A DNA stretch of 64,000 bases from Cyclobacteriaceae bacterium (lineage in GTDB: Bacteria > Bacteroidota > Bacteroidia > Cytophagales > Cyclobacteriaceae): NCBI GenBank assembly GCA_016787755.1, contig JAEUUA010000018.1, positions 248,001 to 312,000 on the forward strand, read 5' to 3'. Below are positions 17,781 to 27,412 of this stretch, one piece after another. Under the pieces are notes generated by a model. That model was not told the DNA's origin, did no database searches, and worked only from the letters and a program-made list of their open reading frames with translations. The position numbers and the translations under genes were made by a program. The first letter of the stretch is position 1. Each line of letters opens with the position of its first letter.

Positions 17781-19172
17781 TTAGTAGCCTGGATTTTGTG
17801 AGAGGTTTGTATTAATCAGACGTTCTGCTTCTGGAATGGGGAACCAAGCGTCTGTTGTTTGCCAGTTGGCTTTTACAAGAGGGAGAACATCATCTATGAC
17901 CCCCATTCTTTTGAGGTCTAGCCAACGGTGTCCAAATTCAGTCATAAATTCAATCCTTCGCTCTTGCAAGATTGCCTTCAGTAACATCGTTTGATCAGTA
18001 GTTACAATACTATTTAACCCTGCACGGCTTCGGATGATGTTGATGTCTTGCTTAGCCTCTTCATAGAGACCCAATTGCACACGCGCCTCCGCACGGATGA
18101 GGTATTGCTCAGCAAATCGGAAGATCATTGAATACTCCACTGGTGCATTGGTGGTCGTGTATTTGTAGGAGTAATTCCAACTCCCATTTGCATTGGTGAA
18201 TGTTTTTGTCCAGGCTGTTTTGCGACCATCTCCAGTTTCAAAGGCTGCCATCAACTCAGGCCTCAATGATACCCGTCTTGAACTGCTGTTGGGGGTATTT
18301 GTCAATATAAAGAGAGAAGCTTGGGGTGTGCCTGAGCTTGGAGTTACCGGCATAAGTTGCCAGATTGCTTCCTTACTGTTGGCCAGAAAGACTTTGGTTA
18401 AATCACTCGATAATGAATACTCGTTACTCTTGGTGATCAGCTCGGTCGTCATTTCTTCTGCCTTTTCCCATTCCTGTTGTTGCAGGTAGATACGGGCAAG
18501 CAACGCGGTTGCCACATCTCGACCCGGGCGCACGCGCTTACCCGCAGCCGCAACGCTATTTGGCATCAGACCACGCGCGGTTATCAAATCATTCACCATA
18601 TTGATGAGAATCTCCTTTGATGATGTACGAGGTGCTTGCGAATTTACCTGATAGCTTGAGGTTGTAAGATATGGCACATCCCCATAGAGATTAACCAAAT
18701 AGAAATAGCAGAACGTCCTAACGATCAAGGCTTCACCCATTAACGGATTCCTTTCCGGTGCTGGAATTGGTGAACTCATTAATCCTTCCAAAATCATATT
18801 AGTGTTGCTGATGTACTTGTACGCTTCCGCCCAGAACACACTGAGTACATCACCATTAATAGCGGTTAATGAATTTTGATAAAACTGAAGACGGTTTGCA
18901 TTTGTGGCATAATTTATCAATTCATCGGACGAGGTACCCAGGTACTCTTCGATAGCCCCTCTTGTAAAACTTGTATTGGTCATCATCAATGAATAGATGC
19001 CTAGCAAAGTCGATGACGCTGATCCAGCTGTTTGAAATACTGCTTGCGGTACGATTTGAGTTTTGGGCGGATCAAGCTTAATGAATTCACTACAGGCACC
19101 TGCGAGTGTTAGTGCCAGCACGAGTATGAAGGATTTGATTTTACCATCTATATTATTGTAGTTGTTTCTCAT
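17781..19172 (-). CDS. SusD/RagB-family surface lipoprotein
   Basis: A 463-residue protein with a lipoprotein signal (LALTLAGAC), an N-terminal helical half with TPR-like pairs (for example ARIYLQQQEWEKAEEM) and the SusD C-terminal sequence (FAEQYLIRAEARVQLG, ERRIEFMTEFGHRWLDLKRMG, NPGY). It acts as the lid that captures substrate for the SusC-like porin encoded 12 bp upstream. Ligand cannot be read from sequence; no polysaccharide-degrading enzyme is nearby, and the thioredoxin neighbour fits peptide uptake more than glycan uptake (inference). Confidence 0.92.
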   Translation of the reverse strand: MRNNYNNIDGKIKSFILVLALTLAGACSEFIKLDPPKTQIVPQAVFQTAGSASSTLLGIYSLMMTNTSFTRGAIEEYLGTSSDELINYATNANRLQFYQNSLTAINGDVLSVFWAEAYKYISNTNMILEGLMSSPIPAPERNPLMGEALIVRTFCYFYLVNLYGDVPYLTTSSYQVNSQAPRTSSKEILINMVNDLITARGLMPNSVAAAGKRVRPGRDVATALLARIYLQQQEWEKAEEMTTELITKSNEYSLSSDLTKVFLANSKEAIWQLMPVTPSSGTPQASLFILTNTPNSSSRRVSLRPELMAAFETGDGRKTAWTKTFTNANGSWNYSYKYTTTNAPVEYSMIFRFAEQYLIRAEARVQLGLYEEAKQDINIIRSRAGLNSIVTTDQTMLLKAILQERRIEFMTEFGHRWLDLKRMGVIDDVLPLVKANWQTTDAWFPIPEAERLINTNLSQNPGY

Positions 19173-19184
19173 GTTGTTTTCATT

Positions 19185-22100
19185 TTAAAGTGATACATGT
19201 ATTCCCCCCGTGATCATTCGCAGCGGTGGCAGAACAACTGAGTTCTGTGTTTCCGGATCCAAGCCAATGTAATTCGTGAACGTGAGCAGGTTTTGTCCCT
19301 GAATAAAAATCCTTGCTTGTTGAAGTTTGATTTTACTCAACCAAGTTTTTGGAAGTGTCCATGATATCGATGCATTCTTAAGTCGGATAAATGAAGCATC
19401 CTGAATGCTATTGTCTGAAGCTACCTGACTATAATATGCAATTATTGCTGCAGCAGTTGGATCGGTGGCTGCGAATCGTTGAATGTCGGTGACATCGCCC
19501 GCTTTTTGCCAACGGTTTAGTACAATCGCTGGTTGATTAGAAATAGTGCCGGGATATCCAAAAGCCTGCTGGTACCCGAACCCGTTTTGTTTGACATATT
19601 GAAACAAGAAATCAATCTCTACGCTTCCAAACCGAAACGTGTTTGAAATCCCGCCATAGTACTTTTGGATTTTCTGCTTCAGCCCCACATAGTCAAGGGA
19701 GTTGAACTGGTTGTCTTCATTTTGGTCGATGATTTGATAATATCCGGTTTCGGGGTTGACCCCTCCGAACTGATAGCCTTTATACATGAATACGGAATTT
19801 CCAACATCATACTTTGATTGGTAAGCCGGAAATTGTTCAAGGTTTGGAAACTCCAGCAACTTGTTTTGAGGAAGTGTTATGTTAGCCGATGTAGTCCACT
19901 CAAATTTGTCTTTGAGAATATTCGTTGTATTGATCACGACTTCAAACCCTCTGTTTTCAACCACGGCCGGAAGGTTAAACTGAACGGAGGACTGACCTGT
20001 CATCAGCGGCAACGGCAAGCCCACCAATTGATTTCCCGATCGGTTGAGGTAATAGGAAGCACTGACATTCAGCCGATTTTTCCAGAGAACCAGTTCAAGG
20101 CCTACTTCACCTTTCTTGTTGGTCTCCCAAGAATATTCAGGGTTAGCCAATCGGGTAAGCGCAAGCCCGCTTGAACCAGCGTATGGATATCGCGTAGCGG
20201 AAAAGGATTCGAGATACTGATAGTTTGCTATGGCATCACTTCCGGTAGCACCATAACTCATTCGCAGTTTTCCGAGTGAAAGCCATTTCAGTCTGTTCAG
20301 AAAAGATTCGCTGCTGAATATCCATGCTGCCCCTATTGCACCGAAGTTGGCAAATTGGTTTCCGGGTCCAAACCGACTTGATCCATCCCGTCTGCCGGTG
20401 AGGTTGATGATATACTTCTCTCTCCAGTTGTAGTTGATACGGGCAAAGGCTGCTGCGTATTTATAAACAGACGCATCATTGGAGCGTATCAAAATGGTTG
20501 ATGCGGCACTCAGGTTCTCCAGCAATGCATCGTTGGTATAGCCATAGGCTGCTAATGCTTGATTTTCCTGCACGGACTGTTGGAACGTGCTGCCGATCAG
20601 GGTCGAAAATTCACCTCGCCCAATTGTTTTATTATAATCGATCATCGGCTCTAGAATCCAGGTACGGACATTGCCATCTCCAAAATTTGAAAAGCCTGTT
20701 GTCGTTGCTGCGTATTGCGGATCAGTGGAACTTATCGGGTTGGTTGTGATCTCTTCCACGGTCATTGTTGTATATCCGAAACTGTTTTTGATCCGAAGTC
20801 CTTTAACAACTTCATATCCGAAAGAGACGTTCGTGACAAGATTATCCGTTCGGTTGAAGTACTTTCTTTCCAGTGTTGCCAGTGGATTCGTCCATGTTCC
20901 ATCCGCCCAATACAGGTTACCCTGTGGATCATACAGGGCGGGTGCATTGGGCGATAAGGTAACTGCGAGGTTCGTAAAATCGTTGGAAGGAATATTACTG
21001 TTGCTGAGTGTATAGTTTACTGTTGTATTGATCTGCAACCTATTATCCGAGGAGTTATGGTGAAGATTTAGCCGCGCTGTTCCCCGTTGAAAACTATGAT
21101 CTCCAGGGAAGACGGTGCTCTCCCGATAATAACCACCTGCTAAAACAAACCGCGTGTTATTATCTCCCCCCGAAAAAGCCATGTTCCCGTTTGTTACATT
21201 GGCAGCGCCTCCGATAAATTCTTTTTGCCAGTTGGTATATCGTGTTGTGTCCCATACGAGCAAATCTGTTGCGTTGGAAATACTTGGAGTTACCCCATCA
21301 TTTTGAAAGCCCTCTTTCCTCATCATCACATATTCGGATGTCGAAAGCATGTCCATGCGGTGGGCAACTTTTCCAACTCCCTGATAAAAGTCCAGATCAA
21401 GTTTGGGCTTTCCTGCTTTTGCTTGCTTGGTGGTAATCAACACCACACCATTTGCACCGCGCGATCCATAGATCGCTGTTGCGTCTGCATCTTTTAATAC
21501 TTCAATACTTTCAATATCATTCGGGTTGATGGCGCTGAGTGGGTTGCCGCCACCAATACTACCGCTGATCGCTGATGACGTAAGGGATGTTGACGTGAAA
21601 GGAACTCCGTCAATCAAGTACAGCGGAAGATTACCATTTACCAAACCGTCAGCACCGTCACGCAAACTATTTTGTCCGCGGATCTGAATCTTCAGCGATC
21701 CTCCGGGCATTCCTGTGTTTTGTTGAATATAAACTCCCGCCATTCTGCCTTGCATTGCCTGGAGCGGGTTACTAACTGGTTGCTTCTGAATGGTCTCGGC
21801 AGTCAACCTACTAATATTACCTGTTTGTTCTTTCTCCTTCACTTGCCAATAGCCCGCATTCACCACCACTTCATTCAGGCTTTTGCTATCTTCCTTCAGA
21901 GCTATGTCAATCACACTCTGGCCGTTGACAGTTAGTTCTATTGATGCATAGCCGATGAAAGAAAAAACAATCACGTCTTTATCCTCTGCATAGAGAGCAT
22001 ACTTTCCCTCCACGTCTGTGGTGGTTCCATTCGTGGATCCTTTTACAATCACATTTACCCCTGCCATCGGAGTTTGCATGGAGGCATCTATCACGGTACC

Positions 22101-22541
22101 AGTTATCTGAATTAGCGCGCGTTCCTGCTTAACTTTATTCGTGCCATGCATCGAAGGTTCTTTCCCACTTTCTCCCAATTTCTTCAGTGTGATGGTTGCA
22201 TCCTTTTCATACACCTTGTAGTAGATGTTACGCGGGGTAAGCAATTCTTCGAGTACGTCACGTAGTGTTTTCTTCTCTATGGAAAGAGAAATATTTGGTT
22301 CGTCCTGTAACTGATTGAAACTATAGGCAAATTTTATTGCAGCTACTTGTTCAATTTCTTTCAGTACATTTTCGAACGGCATGTCGATGACGCGGAAAGA
22401 TACTTCCTTGTCCATCAGTTGCGCGTAGTTATTATGAGCGAGCGTCACTCCGCATAAGGCGATGGCTATCATTCCCTGAACTGCGCATACTCTCATACCT
22501 TTCCAAAGTTTTGTGGTAAAACTTTTTTTCATACCTTTCAT
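19185..22541 (-). CDS. SusC/RagA-family TonB-dependent transporter with STN domain
   Basis: An 1118-residue outer-membrane transporter. After the signal peptide there is a secretin/TonB short N-terminal (STN) domain at about 45-115, a carboxypeptidase-regulatory-like domain at about 144-230 (GTVIDASMQTPMAGVNV), the plug (LQAMQGRMAGVYIQ, GSRGANGVVLITTK) and the 22-strand barrel. The STN domain normally contacts a FecR-type anti-sigma, and the gene lies just after such a FecR/sigma pair, so substrate binding probably induces its own operon. Full length for the family. Confidence 0.94.
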   Translation of the reverse strand: MKGMKKSFTTKLWKGMRVCAVQGMIAIALCGVTLAHNNYAQLMDKEVSFRVIDMPFENVLKEIEQVAAIKFAYSFNQLQDEPNISLSIEKKTLRDVLEELLTPRNIYYKVYEKDATITLKKLGESGKEPSMHGTNKVKQERALIQITGTVIDASMQTPMAGVNVIVKGSTNGTTTDVEGKYALYAEDKDVIVFSFIGYASIELTVNGQSVIDIALKEDSKSLNEVVVNAGYWQVKEKEQTGNISRLTAETIQKQPVSNPLQAMQGRMAGVYIQQNTGMPGGSLKIQIRGQNSLRDGADGLVNGNLPLYLIDGVPFTSTSLTSSAISGSIGGGNPLSAINPNDIESIEVLKDADATAIYGSRGANGVVLITTKQAKAGKPKLDLDFYQGVGKVAHRMDMLSTSEYVMMRKEGFQNDGVTPSISNATDLLVWDTTRYTNWQKEFIGGAANVTNGNMAFSGGDNNTRFVLAGGYYRESTVFPGDHSFQRGTARLNLHHNSSDNRLQINTTVNYTLSNSNIPSNDFTNLAVTLSPNAPALYDPQGNLYWADGTWTNPLATLERKYFNRTDNLVTNVSFGYEVVKGLRIKNSFGYTTMTVEEITTNPISSTDPQYAATTTGFSNFGDGNVRTWILEPMIDYNKTIGRGEFSTLIGSTFQQSVQENQALAAYGYTNDALLENLSAASTILIRSNDASVYKYAAAFARINYNWREKYIINLTGRRDGSSRFGPGNQFANFGAIGAAWIFSSESFLNRLKWLSLGKLRMSYGATGSDAIANYQYLESFSATRYPYAGSSGLALTRLANPEYSWETNKKGEVGLELVLWKNRLNVSASYYLNRSGNQLVGLPLPLMTGQSSVQFNLPAVVENRGFEVVINTTNILKDKFEWTTSANITLPQNKLLEFPNLEQFPAYQSKYDVGNSVFMYKGYQFGGVNPETGYYQIIDQNEDNQFNSLDYVGLKQKIQKYYGGISNTFRFGSVEIDFLFQYVKQNGFGYQQAFGYPGTISNQPAIVLNRWQKAGDVTDIQRFAATDPTAAAIIAYYSQVASDNSIQDASFIRLKNASISWTLPKTWLSKIKLQQARIFIQGQNLLTFTNYIGLDPETQNSVVLPPLRMITGGIHVSL

Positions 22542-22673
22542 TGGTTTTGTTCTGTTTCTTAATTGAAATAAGACAAAGCTCCCCCGCTTCCATACATGGA
22601 TGGAAAGTCAATCCGCAAAGGTTAACTGGCAGAGGGTACCTCCTGACTAGGGTGAGCAAGACCTTAGTCTGGT

Positions 22674-22702
22674 AAACAGGAGTGAGCGCATCACTCCTGT
22701 TT
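22674..22702. repeat. 12-bp-arm hairpin between fecR-like and susC-like genes
   Basis: The arms AAACAGGAGTGA (22674-22685) and TCACTCCTGTTT (22691-22702) are perfectly complementary around a 5-base loop. On the minus strand, the direction of transcription, no long U-run follows, so it is a weak terminator, an mRNA processing or stabilising structure, or an attenuator that separates regulator from transporter expression. Confidence 0.6.
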
Positions 22703-22763
22703 TATTTTATGTGGAATCAAAAAGAATTTTGGTGGGTGTCATGGTTTAATTCGATTAGGTTTC

Positions 22764-23729
22764 TTACTTACATCCTGTACCCGTAATTGTCACCGTCTTA
22801 CCCTGCACTGCATAAGTGACCTCCAGTACATCGGTGATTAACTGCAAGGATTTCTCAAGTGATTGGTCTGTGAAATCCATTGTGATCATACAGTTGCGAA
22901 TATTCTTATCAGAAAGTTTTATGGAGACATTGAATTTTCTTTCCAGATAGGCGACCACTTCATTCATCAGGGTGTTGGAGAACTGCATGTTGTAGTCCGT
23001 ATTTATTGTGACTGCGTTGATGTCTTGTTGATTTGCAGTGAGCTTTTCCATTGTGCCATTACTTTTATAAATGGCTTTTTCTAGTGGCAGTACTTCCATT
23101 CCTTCTGTGTTGATGGACGAAGAAAAATTTACTTTCCCCGTCAGCACGGTTAGCTCTACCTGATCCGCGTTTGTCTTGAGGCTAAAACTTGTCCCCAACA
23201 CCCTGACCTTCGCATCGCCACACTCTATAATAAAGGGGTGGTTCTCATCTTTTGCAATTTCAAATAGTGCTTCCCCTTCAAACTTTGCATAGCGCACACC
23301 TTCTGATTTCTTTTCGTAGTAGGCCACTTTGCTTTCCTTATCCCTCAACCACACCAGCGACCCATCATTGAGGATAATCTTGTCCACCCCATTATTAGAA
23401 ACTACTTCAAGTTGATTCTCAGATGGAATCGTATACTGCCAAACTACATACGACATCGCTATGATGGCGAGGGTGGCCGCAATCCTAATCACCCATTGGT
23501 CAAGACGAAGTTTTCTTTTTGGTTTCAGCTTTATCATATCTTCCACACTGGTGAGGCTGCTCGTCAATTCCTGAAAGATCCTGTCTTCTTCTTCCTTGCT
23601 AAGTTCTAAATCCGTATTGTCATCTGCGCCCATGGCATCAAGCCAGGCATCTATCTTCACGCGCTCGTGTTCGGATACTTTACCCGACACATAGCGCTCC
23701 ATGAGCAGGTCAAAATCTGTTTTTTCCAT
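22764..23729 (-). CDS. FecR-family anti-sigma factor
   Basis: A 321-residue protein: cytoplasmic N-terminus of about 80 residues with the sigma-binding helices (MERYVSGKVSEHERVKIDAW), one membrane helix (about 82-102), the FecR domain (GSLVWLRDKESKVAYY, AKVRVLGTSFSLK) and a C-terminal DUF4974 domain (MNEVVAYLERKFNVSIKL). It should hold the ECF sigma factor encoded upstream and release it on a signal from the STN domain of the SusC-like protein downstream. Confidence 0.93.
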   Translation of the reverse strand: MEKTDFDLLMERYVSGKVSEHERVKIDAWLDAMGADDNTDLELSKEEEDRIFQELTSSLTSVEDMIKLKPKRKLRLDQWVIRIAATLAIIAMSYVVWQYTIPSENQLEVVSNNGVDKIILNDGSLVWLRDKESKVAYYEKKSEGVRYAKFEGEALFEIAKDENHPFIIECGDAKVRVLGTSFSLKTNADQVELTVLTGKVNFSSSINTEGMEVLPLEKAIYKSNGTMEKLTANQQDINAVTINTDYNMQFSNTLMNEVVAYLERKFNVSIKLSDKNIRNCMITMDFTDQSLEKSLQLITDVLEVTYAVQGKTVTITGTGCK

Positions 23730-23856
23730 GGCAACCGTGGTTTGTAACGTATCTACTAATTTAAGAAAAGGAATTGCCTCTTTCCATTATAAAGTGACGG
23801 AACGCACCTGTTCTTATAGTTGAACGGACTCATTTAGGAAAGAAATTGAAAAAATG

Positions 23857-24423
23857 TTATTCCGCAGGCTTAAAAATCTTGTCGTAGGAACCACGTAGGT
23901 GTGCAAAAGCTGTAGAGATGTAGAGTTGCACGGTGCCTTTACTGATGCTCATGCGGGTGGCAATTTCACCGTTGGACAAGTTTTCGGTGATCCGCAAGCG
24001 GATGGCTTCCTGGCAGCGCTCGGGCAACTGTTGCAGGTGTTGTAAAAGTCTGGCATGAATGGTTTGAGGATCGCGCTCAGGTGCTTCTTGCATCGAATCG
24101 TATACGGCTTCGAACAGATGGTAGTGCTCGGCAAATTTGCGCTTGACTTCACGATGACTGAAATAGCGGATTACACTATATCGCACTGATGTAAACAGGT
24201 AGTGCCTGAGCGAAGTGATTAACAATTCCTCTTTCCGTTTCCACAGTGATTCAAATACATCGTGAATCATTTCCTCACAATCTTCCCGCGCTTTAATCTT
24301 TCTAAGCGCATAGCCAAACAACTCTTTTACATACCTGCGGTAGATCACCTCGAACGCCTGACGGTCTCCCCTTCTGAGTAAGTCCACTAACTCCGTATCC
24401 AGATGGTTGTGGTACGGATTCAT
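23857..24423 (-). CDS. ECF RNA polymerase sigma factor (Bacteroidetes FecI-like)
   Basis: A 188-residue sigma factor with region 2 (FEVIYRRYVKELFGYALRKI, then CEEMIHDVFESLWKR) and region 4 (LPERCQEAIRLRITENLSNGEIATRMSIS split by a linker rich in Pro and Glu). It is the first gene of the sigma, FecR, SusC, SusD, thioredoxin series and separated from FecR by 127 bp. It presumably transcribes susC onward. Confidence 0.93.
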   Translation of the reverse strand: MNPYHNHLDTELVDLLRRGDRQAFEVIYRRYVKELFGYALRKIKAREDCEEMIHDVFESLWKRKEELLITSLRHYLFTSVRYSVIRYFSHREVKRKFAEHYHLFEAVYDSMQEAPERDPQTIHARLLQHLQQLPERCQEAIRLRITENLSNGEIATRMSISKGTVQLYISTAFAHLRGSYDKIFKPAE

Positions 24424-24692
24424 GAACCCGAGGACAAAGGATGAATAAAAATTAGTGCGGGGCTTTGCTTACCATCATTACTGAGGCGTGAGAAAATGCC
24501 CGGGTAAGAAAATAAGAAAGCACCCGCACGTAATGTGGTGAATATTTTGGAAGGATATCCCATAATGTCTCATTTCTTCTGTTTCTCACGCATCAGTCGA
24601 GACGAATAGGTTCTTATTTCAAATGTAATTAAAAAATCATACTGAGTCAAATTTGACTCAGTATAATTCGATCATGCTCTTGATCTTACACA
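24424..24692. other. divergent intergenic region between sigma factor and XRE gene
   Basis: About 270 bp with no gene. Its only strong feature is the 26-bp palindrome just before the XRE gene. I see no further structure. Confidence 0.5.
24639..24664. promoter_or_regulatory. perfect 26-bp palindrome, probable operator of the XRE gene
   Basis: The half ATACTGAGTCAAA (24639-24651) is followed without spacer by its exact reverse complement (24652-24664). It ends 28 bp before the GTG start of the XRE regulator, so it overlaps the place where its promoter should be. Autoregulation by that protein is the simplest reading. Confidence 0.75.
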
Positions 24693-24929
24693 GTGTTAAC
24701 AAGAGACATTAAGTTTGAAAAGTCGGTAGGGACAAAAATAAAGGAGTTTCGAAAGGAACTTGGATGGTCTCAACAGAAACTCGCTGATGAAGCAAACTTG
24801 GAAAGAAAGCAAATACAAAGAATAGAAAGTGCTGAGCATTCTGCTACACTTTCCATTATTGTTGGAATCGCCAAGGTTTTAGGCAGGCAACCGTACGAAT
24901 TATTAAAAACGGACGTTAAAATAAAGTGA
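24693..24929 (+). CDS. XRE-family helix-turn-helix regulator
   Basis: A 78-residue single-domain protein with the five-helix Cro/CI fold: IKEFRKELGWSQQKLADEAN, then LERKQIQRIESAEHSATLS. An in-frame stop at 24681 limits the start; GTG at 24693 is the first usable start codon and the next in-frame options would cut into helix 1. It stands alone downstream of a perfect palindrome and just left of the defence-rich island, and may control itself and nearby genes. Confidence 0.85.
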   Translation: MLTRDIKFEKSVGTKIKEFRKELGWSQQKLADEANLERKQIQRIESAEHSATLSIIVGIAKVLGRQPYELLKTDVKIK

Positions 24930-25065
24930 GTACTTTTTTTGTTGGTGAAGAAAACCAAATCTGTTGGCAGAGGAATTCAAAGGTAACTTTTTTATGTGGC
25001 CACCTGTCGAAGAAAAGGATGTAAGCGTTTACTTTTGATTTAATTAGACCTTAATCAATTTATCT

Positions 25066-25242
25066 ATGGATACTTCACCCGTAGCACAGCGAAAGAGAAG
25101 GTTCTGGTTATATATTGTATTCACTCTGTTTTGTATTGCCGTTAGCTTTTGGTCAGGCTTCCGGCTAGGAAGGGAAGTAGAAAAACAGGAGTGGCTTGAA
25201 CTTGGGAACCCACCGATAGAAAAAGCGCAGCAATCTTCTTAA
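25066..25242 (+). CDS. small single-pass membrane protein
   Basis: A 58-residue frame starting MDTSPVAQRKRRFWLYIVFT, with one membrane helix (about residues 13-33), a positively charged N-terminus and an acidic C-terminus (REVEKQEWLELGNPPIEKAQ). The clean charge-helix-charge layout and a stop 11 bp before the next start argue that it is real. Family and role unknown. Confidence 0.5.
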   Translation: MDTSPVAQRKRRFWLYIVFTLFCIAVSFWSGFRLGREVEKQEWLELGNPPIEKAQQSS

Positions 25243-25253
25243 GATTTTGCTTT

Positions 25254-25505
25254 ATGGTACAGGGCATTTATGATTTTATGATTTTGCCTGAGCAAAAACG
25301 ATATGACTTCTTGTGGAGACATGGCATTTTTTTGCTTTCGCGCGAAGTCGGGCAAACGAAATTTAACCTTTATGCCTGCCGTAATTTTTATGTGGAGTTG
25401 AAATACAGTGTAGAAAAAAACTGTATCGAAGCAATGCGAGTGTTTAAGAATGTTTCACAACTAGACCCCTATCTTTTCAACGGTGAGAGTGAAAGTTGCA
25501 TTTAA
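25254..25505 (+). CDS. small hypothetical protein (FYVELKY type)
   Basis: An 83-residue soluble protein with the core KRYDFLWRHGIFLLSRE and NLYACRNFYVELKYS, a pattern I recognise from small unannotated proteins that recur in accessory DNA of Cytophagales and Chitinophagales. It has no membrane segment. It lies between the small membrane protein and the converging MNT-HEPN gene. Start could also be the ATG nine codons later. No function is known to me. Confidence 0.6.
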   Translation: MVQGIYDFMILPEQKRYDFLWRHGIFLLSREVGQTKFNLYACRNFYVELKYSVEKNCIEAMRVFKNVSQLDPYLFNGESESCI

Positions 25506-25526
25506 TAAACACTATCCTTAATCTGC

Positions 25527-26387
25527 TTATTGAACAATGGAATTAATTTTCTCTTCGCAGATGCGTTTAACAGTGTTATGCATTTCCTTAATGCGTTCAA
25601 TAAGCGTAGATAATTCTTCTTTTGTAATAAAGTAATCGTCACGATAGCGGGCATCTACATAGCCGCGTTTAAGTAGTTCAAATAAGTGTTTCTCTTTTTT
25701 ATTGCTTTCCGCAGGAAAAATAAGGTACAGTTCTTCCGACAAAACTTTGGCCTGTTTGCGTAGCTTACCAAGATTATGCGTCTTTGGTTTGTAACCAGTA
25801 AATACCAACAAAGTAGTGTAATAAAAACTTTCTGTACTCTGATGCAATTCAAAAGCACTCTTTGCTAAGCTATCGCGGTTGAAAGCATTTGTAGCATCAA
25901 TAAGAAACTCAACTCCGCGTTTAAGCCATTTATCAAAATACTTTTGGGCTATTTCTCTTTCTTCTAATGGCGTAAGCTGTCTCGGAACTGAAAATTGCAT
26001 TGTGCCCTTATCATAGAGCAGCACACCTTCCTTTACAATGTCAGCAAAGAAGTACTGGCCGAACTCAAGTCCTTCATTGATATACCCAATGTCGTGTATC
26101 TCCATGTTTACCGAAGACCGATACATGCGAGATCGATTGGTTACCCTGTCTTCCAGTTCGTACGATTTTTCTTGCGCTTCATTGGTGACCACGAGCAAAT
26201 CATAATCACTCATGTACTCGTATCTTATTCCATCACGACCAAAATAAGAATGTGCGGTAAACGTGCCTTTGGCATAACTTCCAAATAGAATAATTTTCTC
26301 TGGATCTGTCTCCTCTTTAATTATCTCCACAATACGAAGTATTTCATGCTGATTGTTTTCAGGGAGATGAGAAAGAGAAGTTTTCAT
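25527..26387 (-). CDS. nucleotidyltransferase-HEPN fusion protein
   Basis: A 286-residue protein. Residues 1-130 form a minimal nucleotidyltransferase domain with GSYAKG at 36-41 and metal ligands D61 and D63 in DYDLLVV. Residues about 150-280 form a HEPN domain (FELHQSTESFYYTTLLVFTG, then KTHNLGKL). Paired MNT and HEPN proteins act as toxin-antitoxin systems in which the MNT partner AMPylates the HEPN RNase; here both are on one chain, a form also seen widely. The target is unknown. It is transcribed away from the next gene. Confidence 0.82.
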   Translation of the reverse strand: MKTSLSHLPENNQHEILRIVEIIKEETDPEKIILFGSYAKGTFTAHSYFGRDGIRYEYMSDYDLLVVTNEAQEKSYELEDRVTNRSRMYRSSVNMEIHDIGYINEGLEFGQYFFADIVKEGVLLYDKGTMQFSVPRQLTPLEEREIAQKYFDKWLKRGVEFLIDATNAFNRDSLAKSAFELHQSTESFYYTTLLVFTGYKPKTHNLGKLRKQAKVLSEELYLIFPAESNKKEKHLFELLKRGYVDARYRDDYFITKEELSTLIERIKEMHNTVKRICEEKINSIVQ

Positions 26388-26497
26388 AAATGACTTAAAC
26401 GTGCTTAAAATTAATTAAAATAGGACGGTATTTGAATAGTTCTTGATTGAATTCAAAGAGGTATCTTGGATATAACTTTCTCTATACTATCAAAAAC

Positions 26498-27412
26498 ATG
26501 GCAAACGGAAATTTTACAATTGGCGCTCGATCACAAGACATAACAGTTCTGCCTGAGGATATCACAACGGAGCATGATGGTCTTAGGTCATTTATTAAAG
26601 TTTTTCTTCGCCTTAAACTCAAACTGAACGAAGGCACAAAAATCACGAGTTTCGACTTCATTAATATTCATACCACACTCTTGCTTCTAAATGGAAATAT
26701 TCAATTGTCGTCAACCACCACGCCTTGTGCGATCAAGCTATTTGATAAAGAAGTTGAAACTGGTATCTGGGTAAAATTCTATATGGATGATCGTTCCATT
26801 TTCGCGGCTCAAAAGTATCGGGATGGCGGAGATTTAAAACTAAGGATAGACCTTACATTTACTGCGCTGCGTAAAAAAGTCTTGAACCTTAACGACAACG
26901 AAACTCTATGGGGAATTGAGCGAGTTGAAAATTTTACAGGAGAAGTGCAACTTGTAGTGCCTAAGTCTTATTGGGTTGAAAAACTGCTTCCAGCGCTTGG
27001 CTATCCGGGTTTTAAACTTATTGAAATACCCTTAACACATTTGTTGCTAAATGAAGCATACGACAATATAATTTCGGAATTCAATAAAGCTGAAAGCTAT
27101 TTTAACAAAGGAGATTACAACGCTTGTATTGCACATTGCAGAAACACTATGGACACGCTTAAAGAAAACTTGAAAAACCTGAAAAATGGAATTGAATCTA
27201 AAACGGCATTCAATTGGTTACAAGAAATTGACACTATTACTTTAACATGGATCGATACGGTAAATAAATCTTTGTCTGCAATTGCATCCAAAACTCATCA
27301 TGGTGGTCTTAAAAAGGATTTCACCAGAGTAGAGGCAGAATCAATTTATCTGGTAACACTCGGGCTAATGAATTTTGTGGGCCAAGCGTCCTCTGATTAT
27401 TCCGCAGACTGA
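26498..27412 (+). CDS. hypothetical protein of defence island
   Basis: A 304-residue soluble protein. The first half is predicted beta-rich; the second half is helical with a segment like those that count or bind partners (AESYFNKGDYNACIAHCRNTMDTLKENLK written in two parts: AESYFNKGDYNACIAHCRNT and MDTLKENLK) and ends HHGGLKKDFTRVEAESIYLV, reminiscent of C-terminal helical domains found after nucleotide-binding proteins. I do not recognise the family. It is divergent from the MNT-HEPN gene with 110 bp between starts. Confidence 0.65.
   Translation: MANGNFTIGARSQDITVLPEDITTEHDGLRSFIKVFLRLKLKLNEGTKITSFDFINIHTTLLLLNGNIQLSSTTTPCAIKLFDKEVETGIWVKFYMDDRSIFAAQKYRDGGDLKLRIDLTFTALRKKVLNLNDNETLWGIERVENFTGEVQLVVPKSYWVEKLLPALGYPGFKLIEIPLTHLLLNEAYDNIISEFNKAESYFNKGDYNACIAHCRNTMDTLKENLKNLKNGIESKTAFNWLQEIDTITLTWIDTVNKSLSAIASKTHHGGLKKDFTRVEAESIYLVTLGLMNFVGQASSDYSAD

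Noticed and set aside
20671..21015. 114-codon plus-strand frame inside the SusC-like gene
   Set aside because: Antisense to an intact 1118-residue gene and without domain features.
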